Assembly (NCBI RefSeq): GCF_041929845.1
Contig: NZ_JBHEEH010000001.1
Coordinates: forward strand, 310,001 to 374,000
DNA: 64,000 bases
Source: Paenochrobactrum pullorum
GTDB lineage: Bacteria > Pseudomonadota > Alphaproteobacteria > Rhizobiales > Rhizobiaceae
Reading direction: 5' to 3'
Numbering within the stretch: the stretch's first letter is position 1; every line of letters begins with the position of its first letter. Positions 51,608-61,171 of this stretch are shown in pieces. A program made the position numbers and the translations under genes. The notes under the pieces were generated by a model that saw nothing but the letters and a program-made list of their open reading frames with translations, ran no database searches and was not told the origin of the DNA.

Positions 51608-54531
51608 GCGACAGCAAATCTAACGACGACAAGACGCTGGGCGTCGATAACAAAAAAACGTTGACCCTTAAACGGTCAAGCGTTGAACAGAGCACCGTGC
51701 GCCAAAATTTTAGCCACGGACGCACGAAATCTGTCGTCGTGGAAACGAAAAAACGCAAATTTGCGCGACCAGACGACAAGCCGGCAGCGGTAGAACCTGT
51801 AGCGGCCAAGCCGGTTGCACCAGCCCCGGTTGCGCCACAAGCTGCGGCACCGGCGGCACCAGCTCCGGCTGCTCCTGTTGCTGCGCCAGTTTCAGCACCG
51901 GCACCCGTTGCTCCGGCAGATACTGCACCGGCGGCAGAAGTTAAGCCAGCTGTGGTGAAGCCTGTTGAAGCTCCAGTTACAAAGCCTGCGGCACCAAAAC
52001 CCGCACAGTCGCAAGCTCAGGCACAACAACCACGCGGTGGTCAGCAGCGTCAGGGACAAGGACAGCGCCAGCAAAATGGAGGCCGTCCACAACGTGATGG
52101 CCAGCAGAACCGTTCGCGCTCCAATGAACGCGGTGGTGCAGTGCTCAATACTTTGTCACGCAATGAAATGGATGCCCGCCGCCGTGCATTGGAAGATGCA
52201 ATGGTGCGTGATGCAGAAGAGAAAAAACGTGCCGCTGAAGAAGCTGTCCGTCAGGCTGCAGAAGATGCGCGCCTTGCAAAAGAGCGTGAAGAAGCTGCCC
52301 GCTTGCAGGCAATTGAAGATGCACGTCTGAAAGCCGAGGCGGAAACCCGTCAGGCTCAGGAAAAAGAAGCTGCGAAAAACGCACCTGCTGCTGCCGCGCC
52401 AGTGCGCAATGCACAGCCACGTTCTGACAATCAGCGCGGTGGTTCACGACCTGCCCCAGTTGCGGCAACACCGATAGATCAGGTGCCGCTGAAGCCGAAC
52501 ACATCCGGCGTGTTGTCACGTAGCAAAAATAATAATAATGACGATGATGATCGTCGTGGTCCGGGTGCCCGTCGTGGCGGCAGTGCTACACCTGCGAAAC
52601 CTGAAGTGCGCGCACCAAAGGTTGTGAAGGGTGAAGATGATCGCCGTCGCGGCAAACTGACCCTGACCAGTAACTTGGAAGAAGATAGTGCACGTGGGCG
52701 TTCATTGTCAGCGATGCGTCGCCGTCAGGAAAAATTCAAACGCTCCCAGATGCAGGAAGTGCGCGAGAAGATTTCTCGTGAAGTGACTGTACCTGAAACC
52801 ATCACCATTCAGGAGCTGGCGCAGCGTATGACTGAACGCTCAGTTGATATCATCAAATATCTGATGAAACAGGGGCAGATGATGAAGCCGGGCGATGTGA
52901 TCGATTCCGATCTGGCTCAGCTCATTGCGGAAGAATTTGGTCATACCGTTAAACGTGTTGCTGAATCTGACGTCGAAGAAGGTATCTTCAACGTAGAAGA
53001 TGATACAGCAGCGATGTTGCCGCGTGCGCCTGTTGTGACCATTATGGGTCACGTTGACCACGGAAAAACTTCTCTTCTCGATGCGATCCGTAAAGCGAAT
53101 GTCGTATCGGGTGAAGCCGGTGGTATTACCCAGCATATCGGTGCTTATCAGGTTGAACAGAACGGCCAGAAGATCACCTTTATCGATACCCCTGGTCACG
53201 CTGCCTTTACACAGATGCGTGCTCGTGGTGCGCAGGCAACCGATATCGCCATTCTGGTGGTCGCTGCTGATGATAGCGTGATGCCGCAGACAATTGAATC
53301 CATCAATCATGCCAAAGCTGCCGGCGTTCCGATCATTGTTGCCATCAACAAGATTGATAAACCGACTGCTGATCCGCAAAAAGTTCGCACTGCACTGTTG
53401 CAGCACGATGTTTTTGTTGAAACCATGGGCGGTGAAGTGCTCGATGTGGAAGTGTCTGCCAAGCAGCGCATGAACCTCGACAAGCTGCTTGAAGCCGTGC
53501 TTTTGCAGGCTGAAATTCTGGATCTCAAAGCTGATCCTGAGCGTACGGCTGAAGGTGTTGTCATTGAAGCGCAGCTGGATCGTGGTCGCGGTTCTGTCGC
53601 AACCGTTCTGGTTCAAAAAGGTACATTGCGTCCGGGTGAAATCATCGTGGCCGGCAGCGAATGGGGTCGTGTACGCGCTCTGGTCAACGACCACGGCGAT
53701 CACGTGAAAGAAGCTGGTCCTGCAATGCCGGTTGAGATCCTCGGCCTCTCTGGTACACCGCAGGCCGGTGACCGTTTCGCTGTTGTTGCCAACGAAGCCA
53801 AGGCACGTGAAATTTCTGAATATCGTCAGCGTCTGGCACGTGACAAGGCAGTTGCCCGTCAGACCGGTATGCGTGGCTCGCTTGAGCAGATGATGTCGAA
53901 CTTGCAGGATACCGGCTTGAAAGAATTCCCGCTTGTCATCAAAGGTGACGTGCAGGGTTCGGTGGAAGCGATTATCGCGTCTCTCGACAAGCTTGGTACC
54001 GACGAAGTTCGTGCACGTATCGTTCATTCGGGTGCCGGTGGTATTACCGAAAGCGATATTGCGCTGGCAGAAGCTTCAAACGCCGCGATCATCGGCTTTA
54101 ACGTTCGTGCCAACCAGCAGGCGCGCGCTGCTTCTGAACAGCAGGGCATCGAAATCCGCTACTACAACATCATCTACGATCTGTTGGATGACGTGAAAGC
54201 GGCAATGTCGGGTCTGTTGTCACCAGAGCGTCGTGAAACCTTCATCGGTAACGCAGAAATTCTTGAAGTCTTCAACATTACCAAGGTCGGTAAAGTGGCT
54301 GGTTGCCGCGTCACCGAAGGTAAGGTTGAGCGTGGTGCAGGTGTGCGCCTTATCCGTGATAACGTTGTTATTCACGAAGGCAAGCTCAAGACTCTCAAGC
54401 GCTTCAAGGACGAGGTATCTGAAGTTCCTGTCGGTCAGGAATGTGGTATGGCCTTTGAAAACTACGATGATATGCGCGCTGGCGACATCATCGAAGCCTT
54501 CCGCGTTGAGCATATTACCCGTACGCTCTAA
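51604..54531 (+). CDS. infB: Translation initiation factor IF-2
   Basis: GTPase that brings fMet-tRNA to the 30S subunit. 975 residues: an N-terminal conserved segment (LKRSSVEQSTVRQNFSHGR), a Pro/Ala-rich stretch (about 60-140), a Gln/Arg/Gly stretch, a charged coiled coil of E/A/R repeats (about 185-260), then IF2_N, the G domain with GHVDHGKT near 481, DTPGHAAF and NKID, and domains II-IV. The long low-complexity N-terminus is normal for the order. Translationally coupled to ylxR (ATGA). Confidence 0.98.
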   Translation: MSDSKSNDDKTLGVDNKKTLTLKRSSVEQSTVRQNFSHGRTKSVVVETKKRKFARPDDKPAAVEPVAAKPVAPAPVAPQAAAPAAPAPAAPVAAPVSAPAPVAPADTAPAAEVKPAVVKPVEAPVTKPAAPKPAQSQAQAQQPRGGQQRQGQGQRQQNGGRPQRDGQQNRSRSNERGGAVLNTLSRNEMDARRRALEDAMVRDAEEKKRAAEEAVRQAAEDARLAKEREEAARLQAIEDARLKAEAETRQAQEKEAAKNAPAAAAPVRNAQPRSDNQRGGSRPAPVAATPIDQVPLKPNTSGVLSRSKNNNNDDDDRRGPGARRGGSATPAKPEVRAPKVVKGEDDRRRGKLTLTSNLEEDSARGRSLSAMRRRQEKFKRSQMQEVREKISREVTVPETITIQELAQRMTERSVDIIKYLMKQGQMMKPGDVIDSDLAQLIAEEFGHTVKRVAESDVEEGIFNVEDDTAAMLPRAPVVTIMGHVDHGKTSLLDAIRKANVVSGEAGGITQHIGAYQVEQNGQKITFIDTPGHAAFTQMRARGAQATDIAILVVAADDSVMPQTIESINHAKAAGVPIIVAINKIDKPTADPQKVRTALLQHDVFVETMGGEVLDVEVSAKQRMNLDKLLEAVLLQAEILDLKADPERTAEGVVIEAQLDRGRGSVATVLVQKGTLRPGEIIVAGSEWGRVRALVNDHGDHVKEAGPAMPVEILGLSGTPQAGDRFAVVANEAKAREISEYRQRLARDKAVARQTGMRGSLEQMMSNLQDTGLKEFPLVIKGDVQGSVEAIIASLDKLGTDEVRARIVHSGAGGITESDIALAEASNAAIIGFNVRANQQARAASEQQGIEIRYYNIIYDLLDDVKAAMSGLLSPERRETFIGNAEILEVFNITKVGKVAGCRVTEGKVERGAGVRLIRDNVVIHEGKLKTLKRFKDEVSEVPVGQECGMAFENYDDMRAGDIIEAFRVEHITRTL

Positions 54532-54554
54532 TTGGACGGCGGTTTCCAAATATT

Positions 54555-54600
54555 AAGGGCGTGCGTGGCGTTAAAGCTGCGCACGTCCTTTCTTCTTCTA
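54555..54600 (+). terminator. Terminator after infB
   Basis: GGGCGTGCG and CGCACGTCC (one G-U pair) with a 14-nt loop, then TTTCTTCTTC. It separates infB from rbfA. Confidence 0.7.
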
Positions 54601-54628
54601 TAGGCAGGATCAATCTGCTTGTTCAATT

Positions 54629-54658
54629 TTCGATAAGATTGCATGCATCTGCTATAAT
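54629..54658 (+). promoter_or_regulatory. Candidate promoter of rbfA-truB
   Basis: A perfect -10 TATAAT (54653-54658) with a weak -35 (TTCGAT, 54629-54634, 18-nt spacer), about 100 bp before rbfA and after the infB terminator. Confidence 0.45.
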
Positions 54659-54760
54659 CCGCTTTAAACATAAGATGTAATAAGCCGGAGTGGATTTACT
54701 GGCGGGTTTGATCCCCGCGAAGTATGGTGCTTTAATAATAAAAACCGGGATTAAAAAACA

Positions 54761-55204
54761 ATGTCACGTCATCAAGGCAACGGCCCTTCGCAGCGCCAGC
54801 TTCGTGTGGGCGAGCAAGTGCGCCATGCAATTGCACAAGTGCTGCAACGCGAACAAATTCACGATGAATTACTGGAACAAACTGTTATTTCGATTTCCGA
54901 AGTACGTATGTCGCCGGATTTGAAAATTGCTACATGCTTCATCACTCCATTGGGCGATGTGGATGGTCAGGCGGTGGTCAAAGCCTTGGCAAAACACGCT
55001 AAGTTTTTGCGTGGTAAAATGGCGCCTTACTTGAGCCAGATGAAATATATGCCGGAATTCCGTTTCCGCATTGATACAAGCTTCGATAATTTCTCGAAAA
55101 TTGACGCTCTGTTGCGTTCTCCTGAAGTCGCCCGAGATCTGGATCATTCTGTGGATGAGGCCGATGATTTGGATGATCGCAAGAGTGAGCGCGGAGCAGA
55201 ATAA
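54761..55204 (+). CDS. rbfA: Ribosome-binding factor A
   Basis: Helps mature the 16S 5' end and is needed at low temperature. 147 residues with the KH-like fold: N-terminal RQLRVGEQVRHAIAQVLQRE, central SEVRMSPDLKIATCFITPLGD, FRIDTSFDNFSKIDALL, and an acidic C-terminal tail. Its stop is two bases before the truB start, so the pair is one operon. Confidence 0.97.
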   Translation: MSRHQGNGPSQRQLRVGEQVRHAIAQVLQREQIHDELLEQTVISISEVRMSPDLKIATCFITPLGDVDGQAVVKALAKHAKFLRGKMAPYLSQMKYMPEFRFRIDTSFDNFSKIDALLRSPEVARDLDHSVDEADDLDDRKSERGAE

Positions 55205-55206
55205 GC

Positions 55207-56187
55207 ATGGCAAGACGTGGTAAGAAAAAAGGTCGTCCGGTTTCCGGCTGGGTTATCTTTGACAAGCCTAAAGGCATGGGCTCGACGGAAGCTGTTTCAA
55301 AGATAAAATGGCTTTTTAATGCGGAAAAAGCAGGACACGCCGGCACGCTTGATCCGCTGGCCTCCGGCATGTTGCCGATTGCCTTGGGCGAGGCCACCAA
55401 GACCGTTCCTTATGTGATGGACGGTACCAAAGTTTATCGTTTCCGCGTTGGTTGGGGAGAGCAGCGCTCGACCGATGATATGGAAGGCGTTATAACGCAT
55501 TCTTCCGACAAACGCCCGTCGCGTGACGAGATTTTGGCGGCAGCCGCAAAATATGTCGGCATTATCCAACAAGTACCACCGCAGTTTTCTGCCATTAAAA
55601 TTGATGGCGAACGTGCTTATGATCTGGCACGTGGCGGCGAGGCGGTTGAAATTCCCTCCCGTGAAGTGGAAATCGACAGCCTTGATCTAATGGAAATGCC
55701 GGATGAGCATTTTGCTGAGTTCGAAGTTGTTTGCTCTAAAGGCACCTATGTGCGCTCTTTGGCGCGTGATATGGGGCTGGATCTGGGCTGCTATGGCTAT
55801 ATTGCCGAATTGCGCCGCATCGAAGTCTCGCCTTTCACCGATGAAGATTTCGTCACATTAAGCGAGTTGGAGCAGGCTTGGCCGCCATTGCCGCCCAAGC
55901 CGGAAGAGGGTGAAGAGGTTGAAGACCGCCCGTTTATCGTGCGTGATTTTTCAGCTCTTGATGCTTTTGTGATCGACACTTTGGCAGCTCTTGAATGTCT
56001 GCCGCAGGTGCCGTTGTCTGATGATCAGGCTCACCGTGTGCGCCTTGGCAATCCGGTGATTTTGCGTGGCCGTGATGCACCTATGGAAGCAGGTGAGGCA
56101 TGCGTCACGACCAAAGGAAAATTGCTGGCGATCGGGCTGATCGAACAAGGCCAGTTCAAGCCGAAACGGGTTTTCACTTCGCTTTGA
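55207..56187 (+). CDS. truB: tRNA pseudouridine(55) synthase
   Basis: Makes pseudouridine 55 in tRNA T-loops. 326 residues: catalytic GHAGTLDPLASGML with Asp49, the substrate-binding VPPQFSAIKIDGERAYDLAR near 118-137, and a C-terminal PUA-like region. A Pro/Glu-rich insertion PPLPPKPEEGEEVED near 220-235 is typical of the order. A short hairpin TTGCCTG/CAGGCAA (56255-56271) lies downstream without a T-run. Confidence 0.97.
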   Translation: MARRGKKKGRPVSGWVIFDKPKGMGSTEAVSKIKWLFNAEKAGHAGTLDPLASGMLPIALGEATKTVPYVMDGTKVYRFRVGWGEQRSTDDMEGVITHSSDKRPSRDEILAAAAKYVGIIQQVPPQFSAIKIDGERAYDLARGGEAVEIPSREVEIDSLDLMEMPDEHFAEFEVVCSKGTYVRSLARDMGLDLGCYGYIAELRRIEVSPFTDEDFVTLSELEQAWPPLPPKPEEGEEVEDRPFIVRDFSALDAFVIDTLAALECLPQVPLSDDQAHRVRLGNPVILRGRDAPMEAGEACVTTKGKLLAIGLIEQGQFKPKRVFTSL

Positions 56188-56458
56188 TTAGTTATTCTGG
56201 CGGGGTGTCATTCATGCCGTCAGAGTTTATCGTGACACAGTTGAAATAAGCATTTTGCCTGAAACAGGCAATGGAAGCGGGGCGTTGCAAAGGCTGAAAA
56301 CCAATTATACGCGACGCGCTCTAGTAATATTGCCTTATTTCGATTATATGCACTGCATTGGTTCTGTATTTTTAAAAATTCAGACTCATTTTAACGGCCT
56401 TAGCTGGACGACATCCCGGCTCGGGCATCCCACTCCCTCTCTTTAGAAAGGTATTATG

Positions 56459-56728
56459 ATGTCGATTACAGCAGAACGTAAAGCAGCTTTGATCAAAGAA
56501 TACGCAACCAAAGAAGGTGACACCGGTTCACCTGAAGTACAGGTTGCTGTTCTTTCCGAGCGCATTGCAAACTTGACCGAGCACTTCAAAGGCCACAAGA
56601 ATGACAACCATTCACGTCGCGGTCTCTTGAAGCTGGTTTCCCAGCGCCGTCGTCTTCTCGACTACGTAAAGGGCGTTGACCATGCTCGTTATCAGGCGCT
56701 CATCAGCCGTCTTGGCCTGCGTCGCTAA
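56459..56728 (+). CDS. rpsO: 30S ribosomal protein S15
   Basis: 89 residues, starting MSITAERKAALIKEYA, with the four-helix S15 fold and rRNA-binding GDTGSPEVQVAVL and HKNDNHSRRGLLKLVSQRRRLL. Two adjacent ATGs occur (56456, 56459); the second gives the family N-terminus and better spacing from AAAGG. The 270-bp upstream region has a small CCCG-GCT-CGGG stem near 56414 but no leader I can name. pnp follows, as in most bacteria. Confidence 0.97.
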   Translation: MSITAERKAALIKEYATKEGDTGSPEVQVAVLSERIANLTEHFKGHKNDNHSRRGLLKLVSQRRRLLDYVKGVDHARYQALISRLGLRR

Positions 56729-56736
56729 AATAAATT

Positions 56737-56765
56737 ACGGGCGATGTTTTTTAAACGTCGCCCGT
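56737..56765 (+). other. 13-bp hairpin between rpsO and pnp
   Basis: ACGGGCGATGTTT, loop TTT, AAACGTCGCCCGT (one G-U). No clear T-run follows. It may be a partial terminator or an RNase processing site, as known for rpsO-pnp messages in other bacteria. Confidence 0.55.
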
Positions 56766-56836
56766 TACTCTATGGGCTTTTATGAAAAAGCCTTGAAATG
56801 ATCGTCATGGGGCAGGATTGCCGGTGGTTTTAAAAC

Positions 56837-56890
56837 TATGTCTCCCAAAATTCAGTATCGGTTTTGGGATAAAGACATACGTAAAAAATA
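56837..56890. repeat. Palindromic intergenic repeat, same family as the phoB tail repeat
   Basis: TATGTCT-CCCAAAA (56837-56850) and TTTTGGGATAA-AGACATA (56862-56879) form the palindrome; a tail ACGTAAAAAATAGAGCG follows. It matches the element inside the 103-bp repeat at 28470 in order and spacing (ATGTCTCCC...GGGATAAAGACAT). Bru-RS-like. Confidence 0.7.
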
Positions 56891-57022
56891 GAGCGAATGG
56901 CTGCGATAAGTTACGCTACGCTCTGGAGTTAAAACTACTTGTTGTCTTGCCCATGGCCATTAAGCCAACCAGTGGGATGCTTGCTGCAATCATGCGCGGC
57001 ATCTCCAATTGAAGGACATATG

Positions 57023-59164
57023 ATGTTCAATACCCACAAAGTGGAAATCGAATGGGGCGGTCGTCCGCTCATTCTCGAAACAGGTAAAATTGCCCGTCAG
57101 GCTGATGGTGCGGTTCTTGCCACTTACGGCGAAACCATGGTTCTCGCAACTGTCGTTTCTGCTAAGGAACCAAAGCCGGGTCAGGATTTCTTTCCGCTGA
57201 CCGTAAACTATCAGGAAAAGACCTATGCTGCCGGTAAAATCCCCGGTGGCTATTTCAAGCGTGAAGGCCGTCCGAGCGAAAACGAAACCCTCGTTTCCCG
57301 CCTGATCGACCGTCCTATCCGTCCGCTTTTTGCTGATGGCTATAAGAACGACACACAGGTTGTTTTGACTGTTATCCAGCACGATCTGGAAAACAATCCG
57401 GATATCCTGTCGATGATTGCAGCTTCTGCAGCTCTGACCCTTTCTGGTGTTCCTTTCATGGGGCCGATCGGTGCATCGCGCGTTGGTCTGATCAACGGCG
57501 AATATGTGCTCAATCCAAGCATTGACGTTTTGCCGGAATCTAACCTTGATCTGGTTGTTGCCGGTACTTCAGAAGCTGTTCTGATGGTTGAATCTGAAGC
57601 GCAGGAACTTACCGAAGAGCTGATGCTCGGTGCTGTGATGTTCGGTCACAAAGCATTCCAGCCTGTGATTGATGCTATCATCAAACTGGCTGAAGTTGCA
57701 GCTAAAGAGCCACGCGAGTTTCAGGCTGAAGACCTTTCCGACCTCGAAGGCAAAATGCTTGCAATCGTTGAAGACGATTTGCGTGCAGCTTACAAGATCA
57801 TCGACAAGCAGGCTCGTTATGCCGCTGTTGACGCTGCCAAGGCAAAAGTTAAAGCACACTTTCTACCGGAAGATGCTGAAACAACCGAGTTTTCCAAAGA
57901 ACAGGTTGATACCGTATTCAAGAGCTTGCAGGCCAAGATTGTTCGTTGGAACATTCTTGACACCGGCAGCCGTATTGATGGCCGTGATCTGAGCACCGTT
58001 CGTGCAATTGATTCACAGGTTCGCTTGCTTCCGCGTACCCACGGTTCGTCGCTGTTTACCCGCGGTGAAACACAGGCTTTCGTTGTCGCCACACTCGGCA
58101 CCGGTGAAGATGAACAGTTTATCGATTCTCTGACCGGCATGTACAAAGAATCATTCCTTCTGCATTACAACTTCCCTCCATATTCTGTTGGTGAAACCGG
58201 CCGTATGGGTTCGCCTGGTCGTCGTGAAATTGGTCACGGCAAGCTCGCATGGCGCGCTATCCATCCGATGCTGCCTGCCAAAGAGCAGTTCCCGTACACC
58301 ATCCGCGTTGTGTCAGAAATTACTGAATCAAACGGTTCTTCGTCGATGGCAAGTGTTTGCGGTGCATCGCTTGCTCTGATGGATGCCGGTGTTCCTCTTC
58401 AGCGTCCGGTCGCAGGTATTGCGATGGGTTTGATCAAGGAAGGCGACCGTTACGCGGTTCTGTCCGATATCTTGGGTGATGAAGATCATCTCGGCGATAT
58501 GGACTTTAAGGTAGCCGGTACAGAAAACGGTATTACCGCTTTGCAGATGGACATCAAAATTGATGGCATCACGCAGGAAATCATGCAGATCGCATTGGAA
58601 CAGGCTAAGGGCGGTCGCGTCCATATCCTCAGCGAAATGGCAAATGCCATCAGCGGTTCGCGCGAAGAGCTGGGCGAATTTGCTCCGCGCATCGAAGTTA
58701 TGAATATCCCGACCGACAAGATCCGTGATGTGATTGGTTCAGGCGGTAAGGTTATCCGTGAAATTGTTGAAAAGACCGGCGCTAAAATCAACATTGAAGA
58801 TGACGGCACTGTCAAAATTGCTTCTTCTTCGGCTAAAGAAATCGAAGCTGCTAAAAAGTGGATTCATTCAATTGTTGCCGAGCCTGAAGTTGGTGAAATC
58901 TACGAAGGTACAGTTGTTAAAACTGCTGACTTCGGTGCATTCGTTAACTTCTTCGGCCCACGCGATGGTTTGGTACACATTTCGCAGCTGGCTTCTGACC
59001 GCGTTGCCAAAACCACTGACGTGGTGAAGGAAGGTCAAAAAGTTTGGGTTAAACTGATGGGCTTTGATGAGCGCGGTAAAGTTCGCTTGTCGATGAAAGT
59101 TGTCGATCAGGAAACCGGCAAAGAAGTCGTTGCCGAAAAGAAAGCTGAAGCAGACGCTGAGTAA
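57023..59164 (+). CDS. pnp: Polyribonucleotide nucleotidyltransferase (PNPase)
   Basis: 3'-5' phosphorolytic exoribonuclease of the degradosome. 713 residues: two RNase PH-like cores with an all-helical linker between them, the FFPLTVNYQEKTYAAGKIPGGYFKREG and SGSSSMASVCG-type segments, then KH (about 555-610; IGSGGKVIREIVEKTGAKINIEDDG) and S1 (about 622-690) domains. Start ATG 57023 (MFNTHKVEIEW) or the adjacent ATG 57020; GAAGGA lies just upstream. The open frame to 56939 is not PNPase-like. Confidence 0.98.
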   Translation: MFNTHKVEIEWGGRPLILETGKIARQADGAVLATYGETMVLATVVSAKEPKPGQDFFPLTVNYQEKTYAAGKIPGGYFKREGRPSENETLVSRLIDRPIRPLFADGYKNDTQVVLTVIQHDLENNPDILSMIAASAALTLSGVPFMGPIGASRVGLINGEYVLNPSIDVLPESNLDLVVAGTSEAVLMVESEAQELTEELMLGAVMFGHKAFQPVIDAIIKLAEVAAKEPREFQAEDLSDLEGKMLAIVEDDLRAAYKIIDKQARYAAVDAAKAKVKAHFLPEDAETTEFSKEQVDTVFKSLQAKIVRWNILDTGSRIDGRDLSTVRAIDSQVRLLPRTHGSSLFTRGETQAFVVATLGTGEDEQFIDSLTGMYKESFLLHYNFPPYSVGETGRMGSPGRREIGHGKLAWRAIHPMLPAKEQFPYTIRVVSEITESNGSSSMASVCGASLALMDAGVPLQRPVAGIAMGLIKEGDRYAVLSDILGDEDHLGDMDFKVAGTENGITALQMDIKIDGITQEIMQIALEQAKGGRVHILSEMANAISGSREELGEFAPRIEVMNIPTDKIRDVIGSGGKVIREIVEKTGAKINIEDDGTVKIASSSAKEIEAAKKWIHSIVAEPEVGEIYEGTVVKTADFGAFVNFFGPRDGLVHISQLASDRVAKTTDVVKEGQKVWVKLMGFDERGKVRLSMKVVDQETGKEVVAEKKAEADAE

Positions 59165-59189
59165 TCAGTGATTGGCTTTGTATTTCAAG

Positions 59190-59217
59190 AAAGCGCACCC
59201 AAAAGGTGCGCTTTTTT
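59190..59217 (+). terminator. Terminator of pnp
   Basis: AAGCGCACC, CAAAA loop, GGTGCGCTT followed by TTTTATT. Confidence 0.92.
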
Positions 59218-59249
59218 ATTCATCATAATTTGATGCAGGTGATGCAAAA

Positions 59250-60266
59250 ATGATTTCAGGCGCGCAACAGACACTATTTTTGCCTTTTGAACATGAGATT
59301 TTTGATATGCCGGAAGAGGGCTCGCGCTTTCTTGCCTGCGGTATTCGTGCTGACCGGACATTGGATGCTGCATGGAAAGAAGTGTTGACCTGCCTGCAAC
59401 CACAGCGGCCTGATTTCTTGGCGCTGGAACGTGAAGACTTTAAAGCCGTGCCGCGTTTGGAAGAGGACTTAAGCTTTGATGGCGGGTTATTGCTGCTTGG
59501 TAAGCATCGCGGGCGCAATGAAGCATGGTTGGCGCAAATTTTGACACGGGTAAAACCGGGCGGCACTATCATTGTGTCGGGTGATAAAAAACTTGGTATT
59601 GATAGTTTCCGCAAAATAGCGGGGGGCATTGCGGAAATCGAAGACCGGATGTCGAAAAACCATGCTGTTGCTTTTTGGTTCAGACGACCGGCTGATGTCA
59701 CCGATGAGCAGATTACAGTCTTAAAACCGACACACAACCTCGTGGACGGGCTTTATTATACTGAAGCAGGTATGTTCTCGCATCAGGCGATTGATCGCGG
59801 CTCAGCGTTGTTGGTGCCTTATCTGAAGGATATTGTCTTTGGCAATGTTGCTGATTATGGTGCCGGATGGGGCTATTTAAGCGCTCAGGCGCTTAACCTC
59901 GCACCAAAGCTTGAGCGCCTTGATCTTTATGAGGCGGATTATGAATCGCTTCAGGCGGCGCGTAAAAATTTAAGTCACGTCGAAAAGCCTGTCGCTTTTC
60001 ATTGGTTCGACCTGACCAAAGAAGCAGTCACTGGTATTTATGATACAGTGATCATGAACCCGCCTTTCCATGAAGGGCGCGCGACAGATGTTTCTTTGGG
60101 GCAAAGTTTTATCACAGCTGCGGCCAAACGCTTGAAAACCGGCGGGCGTTTGTTGATGGTGGCTAATCGTCAACTGCCATATGAAGCGGTGCTGAAAGGG
60201 TCTTTCCGCGTCGTCAATCTGTTGAAAGACGAGCGCGGTTTCAAGGTGATCGAAGCACGTAAATAA
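59250..60266 (+). CDS. rsmC: Class I SAM methyltransferase, RsmC/RlmG type
   Basis: 338 residues in two tandem methyltransferase-like domains: a degenerate N-terminal domain (1-155) and a C-terminal catalytic one with SAM motif NVADYGAGWGYLSAQAL near 194-210 and the base-methylation motif MNPPFHEGR near 269-277. This layout is that of RsmC (16S m2G1207) or RlmG; the choice follows the usual annotation in the order and is not certain. Transcribed alone between two terminators. Confidence 0.85.
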   Translation: MISGAQQTLFLPFEHEIFDMPEEGSRFLACGIRADRTLDAAWKEVLTCLQPQRPDFLALEREDFKAVPRLEEDLSFDGGLLLLGKHRGRNEAWLAQILTRVKPGGTIIVSGDKKLGIDSFRKIAGGIAEIEDRMSKNHAVAFWFRRPADVTDEQITVLKPTHNLVDGLYYTEAGMFSHQAIDRGSALLVPYLKDIVFGNVADYGAGWGYLSAQALNLAPKLERLDLYEADYESLQAARKNLSHVEKPVAFHWFDLTKEAVTGIYDTVIMNPPFHEGRATDVSLGQSFITAAAKRLKTGGRLLMVANRQLPYEAVLKGSFRVVNLLKDERGFKVIEARK

Positions 60267-60296
60267 TACGGGCTTTTTAATGGGCTTCAGATACAA

Positions 60297-60332
60297 AAAC
60301 GCCGCCTTATTTTTAAGGCGGCGTTTTTTTGT
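60297..60332. terminator. Bidirectional terminator between rsmC and fabI
   Basis: AAAACGCCGCCTTA and TAAGGCGGCGTTTT with a short T loop and T-runs on both strands, serving the convergent genes. Confidence 0.93.
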
Positions 60333-60344
60333 GCATTCAGTTTT

Positions 60345-61160
60345 TTAGTCGTTGCTGTCAGGCACTTTTTTCAGCTCATCAATCGATGGCATCGAAACAA
60401 TATTATAGCCTGAATCAACAAAGTGGATTTCACCGGTCACACCGCTGGAGAGATCAGACAGCATGTAAAGCGCTGCTTTACCCACTTCATCAATATCAAC
60501 AGTACGACGCAGCGGCGCATTGCGGCGCTGATAGGTGAAAATCTCGCGTGCATCACCAATGCCAGCGCCAGCCAGTGTGCGCACAGGGCCTGCCGAAATC
60601 GCATTGACGCGGATGCCCTGCGGGCCGTAATCGGAAGCCAGATAACGAACCATAGCTTCAAGAGCAGCTTTCGCTACGCCCATCACGTTATAGTTCGGGA
60701 TCACGCGGGTTGAGCCGCCATAGGTCAGCGTCAGCATGGAGCTGCCGTTTTTCATCAGCTTTGCAGCGCGCTGCGCCACTTCGGTGAAGGAATAAGCGGA
60801 AATGACCATGGTACGGCTGAAGTTTTCACGGGTTGTGACATCCGCATAGCGGCCTTTCAACTCGTTTTTGTCGGAAAAACCAATGGCATGGACGACAAAG
60901 TCCAGACCGCCCCATTCTTTTTCAATGGTTTCGAAAACTTTGTCGACGGAGGCAATATCTTCCACATCGCAAGGCAGCACCAGTTTTGAGCCAGTCTGTT
61001 CAGCCAATGGCATCACGCGCTTGCCCAATGCATCGCCCTGATAGGTATAAGCAAGTTCTGCACCTTGATCAGCTAGATTTTTTGCAATCCCCCAAGCGAT
61101 TGAGTGGTTATTCGCGACCCCCATAATCAGGCCGCGTTTGCCTTTCATAAGACCTTCCAT
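60345..61160 (-). CDS. fabI: Enoyl-[acyl-carrier-protein] reductase (NADH), FabI
   Basis: Last reduction of each fatty acid elongation cycle; the triclosan target. 271 residues of the SDR fold: cofactor motif GLIMGVANNHSIAWGIAK near 10-27 and catalytic Tyr157-x6-Lys164 (YNVMGVAK). GGAG before ATG 61160 supports the start. Last gene of fabA-fabB-fabI on the minus strand, 11 bp after fabB. Paralogues exist in Brucella; this is the one in the fabAB cluster. Confidence 0.95.
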   Translation of the reverse strand: MEGLMKGKRGLIMGVANNHSIAWGIAKNLADQGAELAYTYQGDALGKRVMPLAEQTGSKLVLPCDVEDIASVDKVFETIEKEWGGLDFVVHAIGFSDKNELKGRYADVTTRENFSRTMVISAYSFTEVAQRAAKLMKNGSSMLTLTYGGSTRVIPNYNVMGVAKAALEAMVRYLASDYGPQGIRVNAISAGPVRTLAGAGIGDAREIFTYQRRNAPLRRTVDIDEVGKAALYMLSDLSSGVTGEIHFVDSGYNIVSMPSIDELKKVPDSND

Positions 61161-61171
61161 ATTTTTCTCCG

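Noticed and set aside
52840..54027. 395-codon minus-strand frame inside infB
   Set aside because: Antisense to the conserved G domain of IF-2, no promoter or homology pattern; codon-bias shadow.
54702..54718. GCGGG-TTTGATC-CCCGC upstream of rbfA looks like a tRNA T-arm
   Set aside because: Stem and loop sizes fit a T-arm, but no matching acceptor, D or anticodon arms are found upstream; taken as chance.
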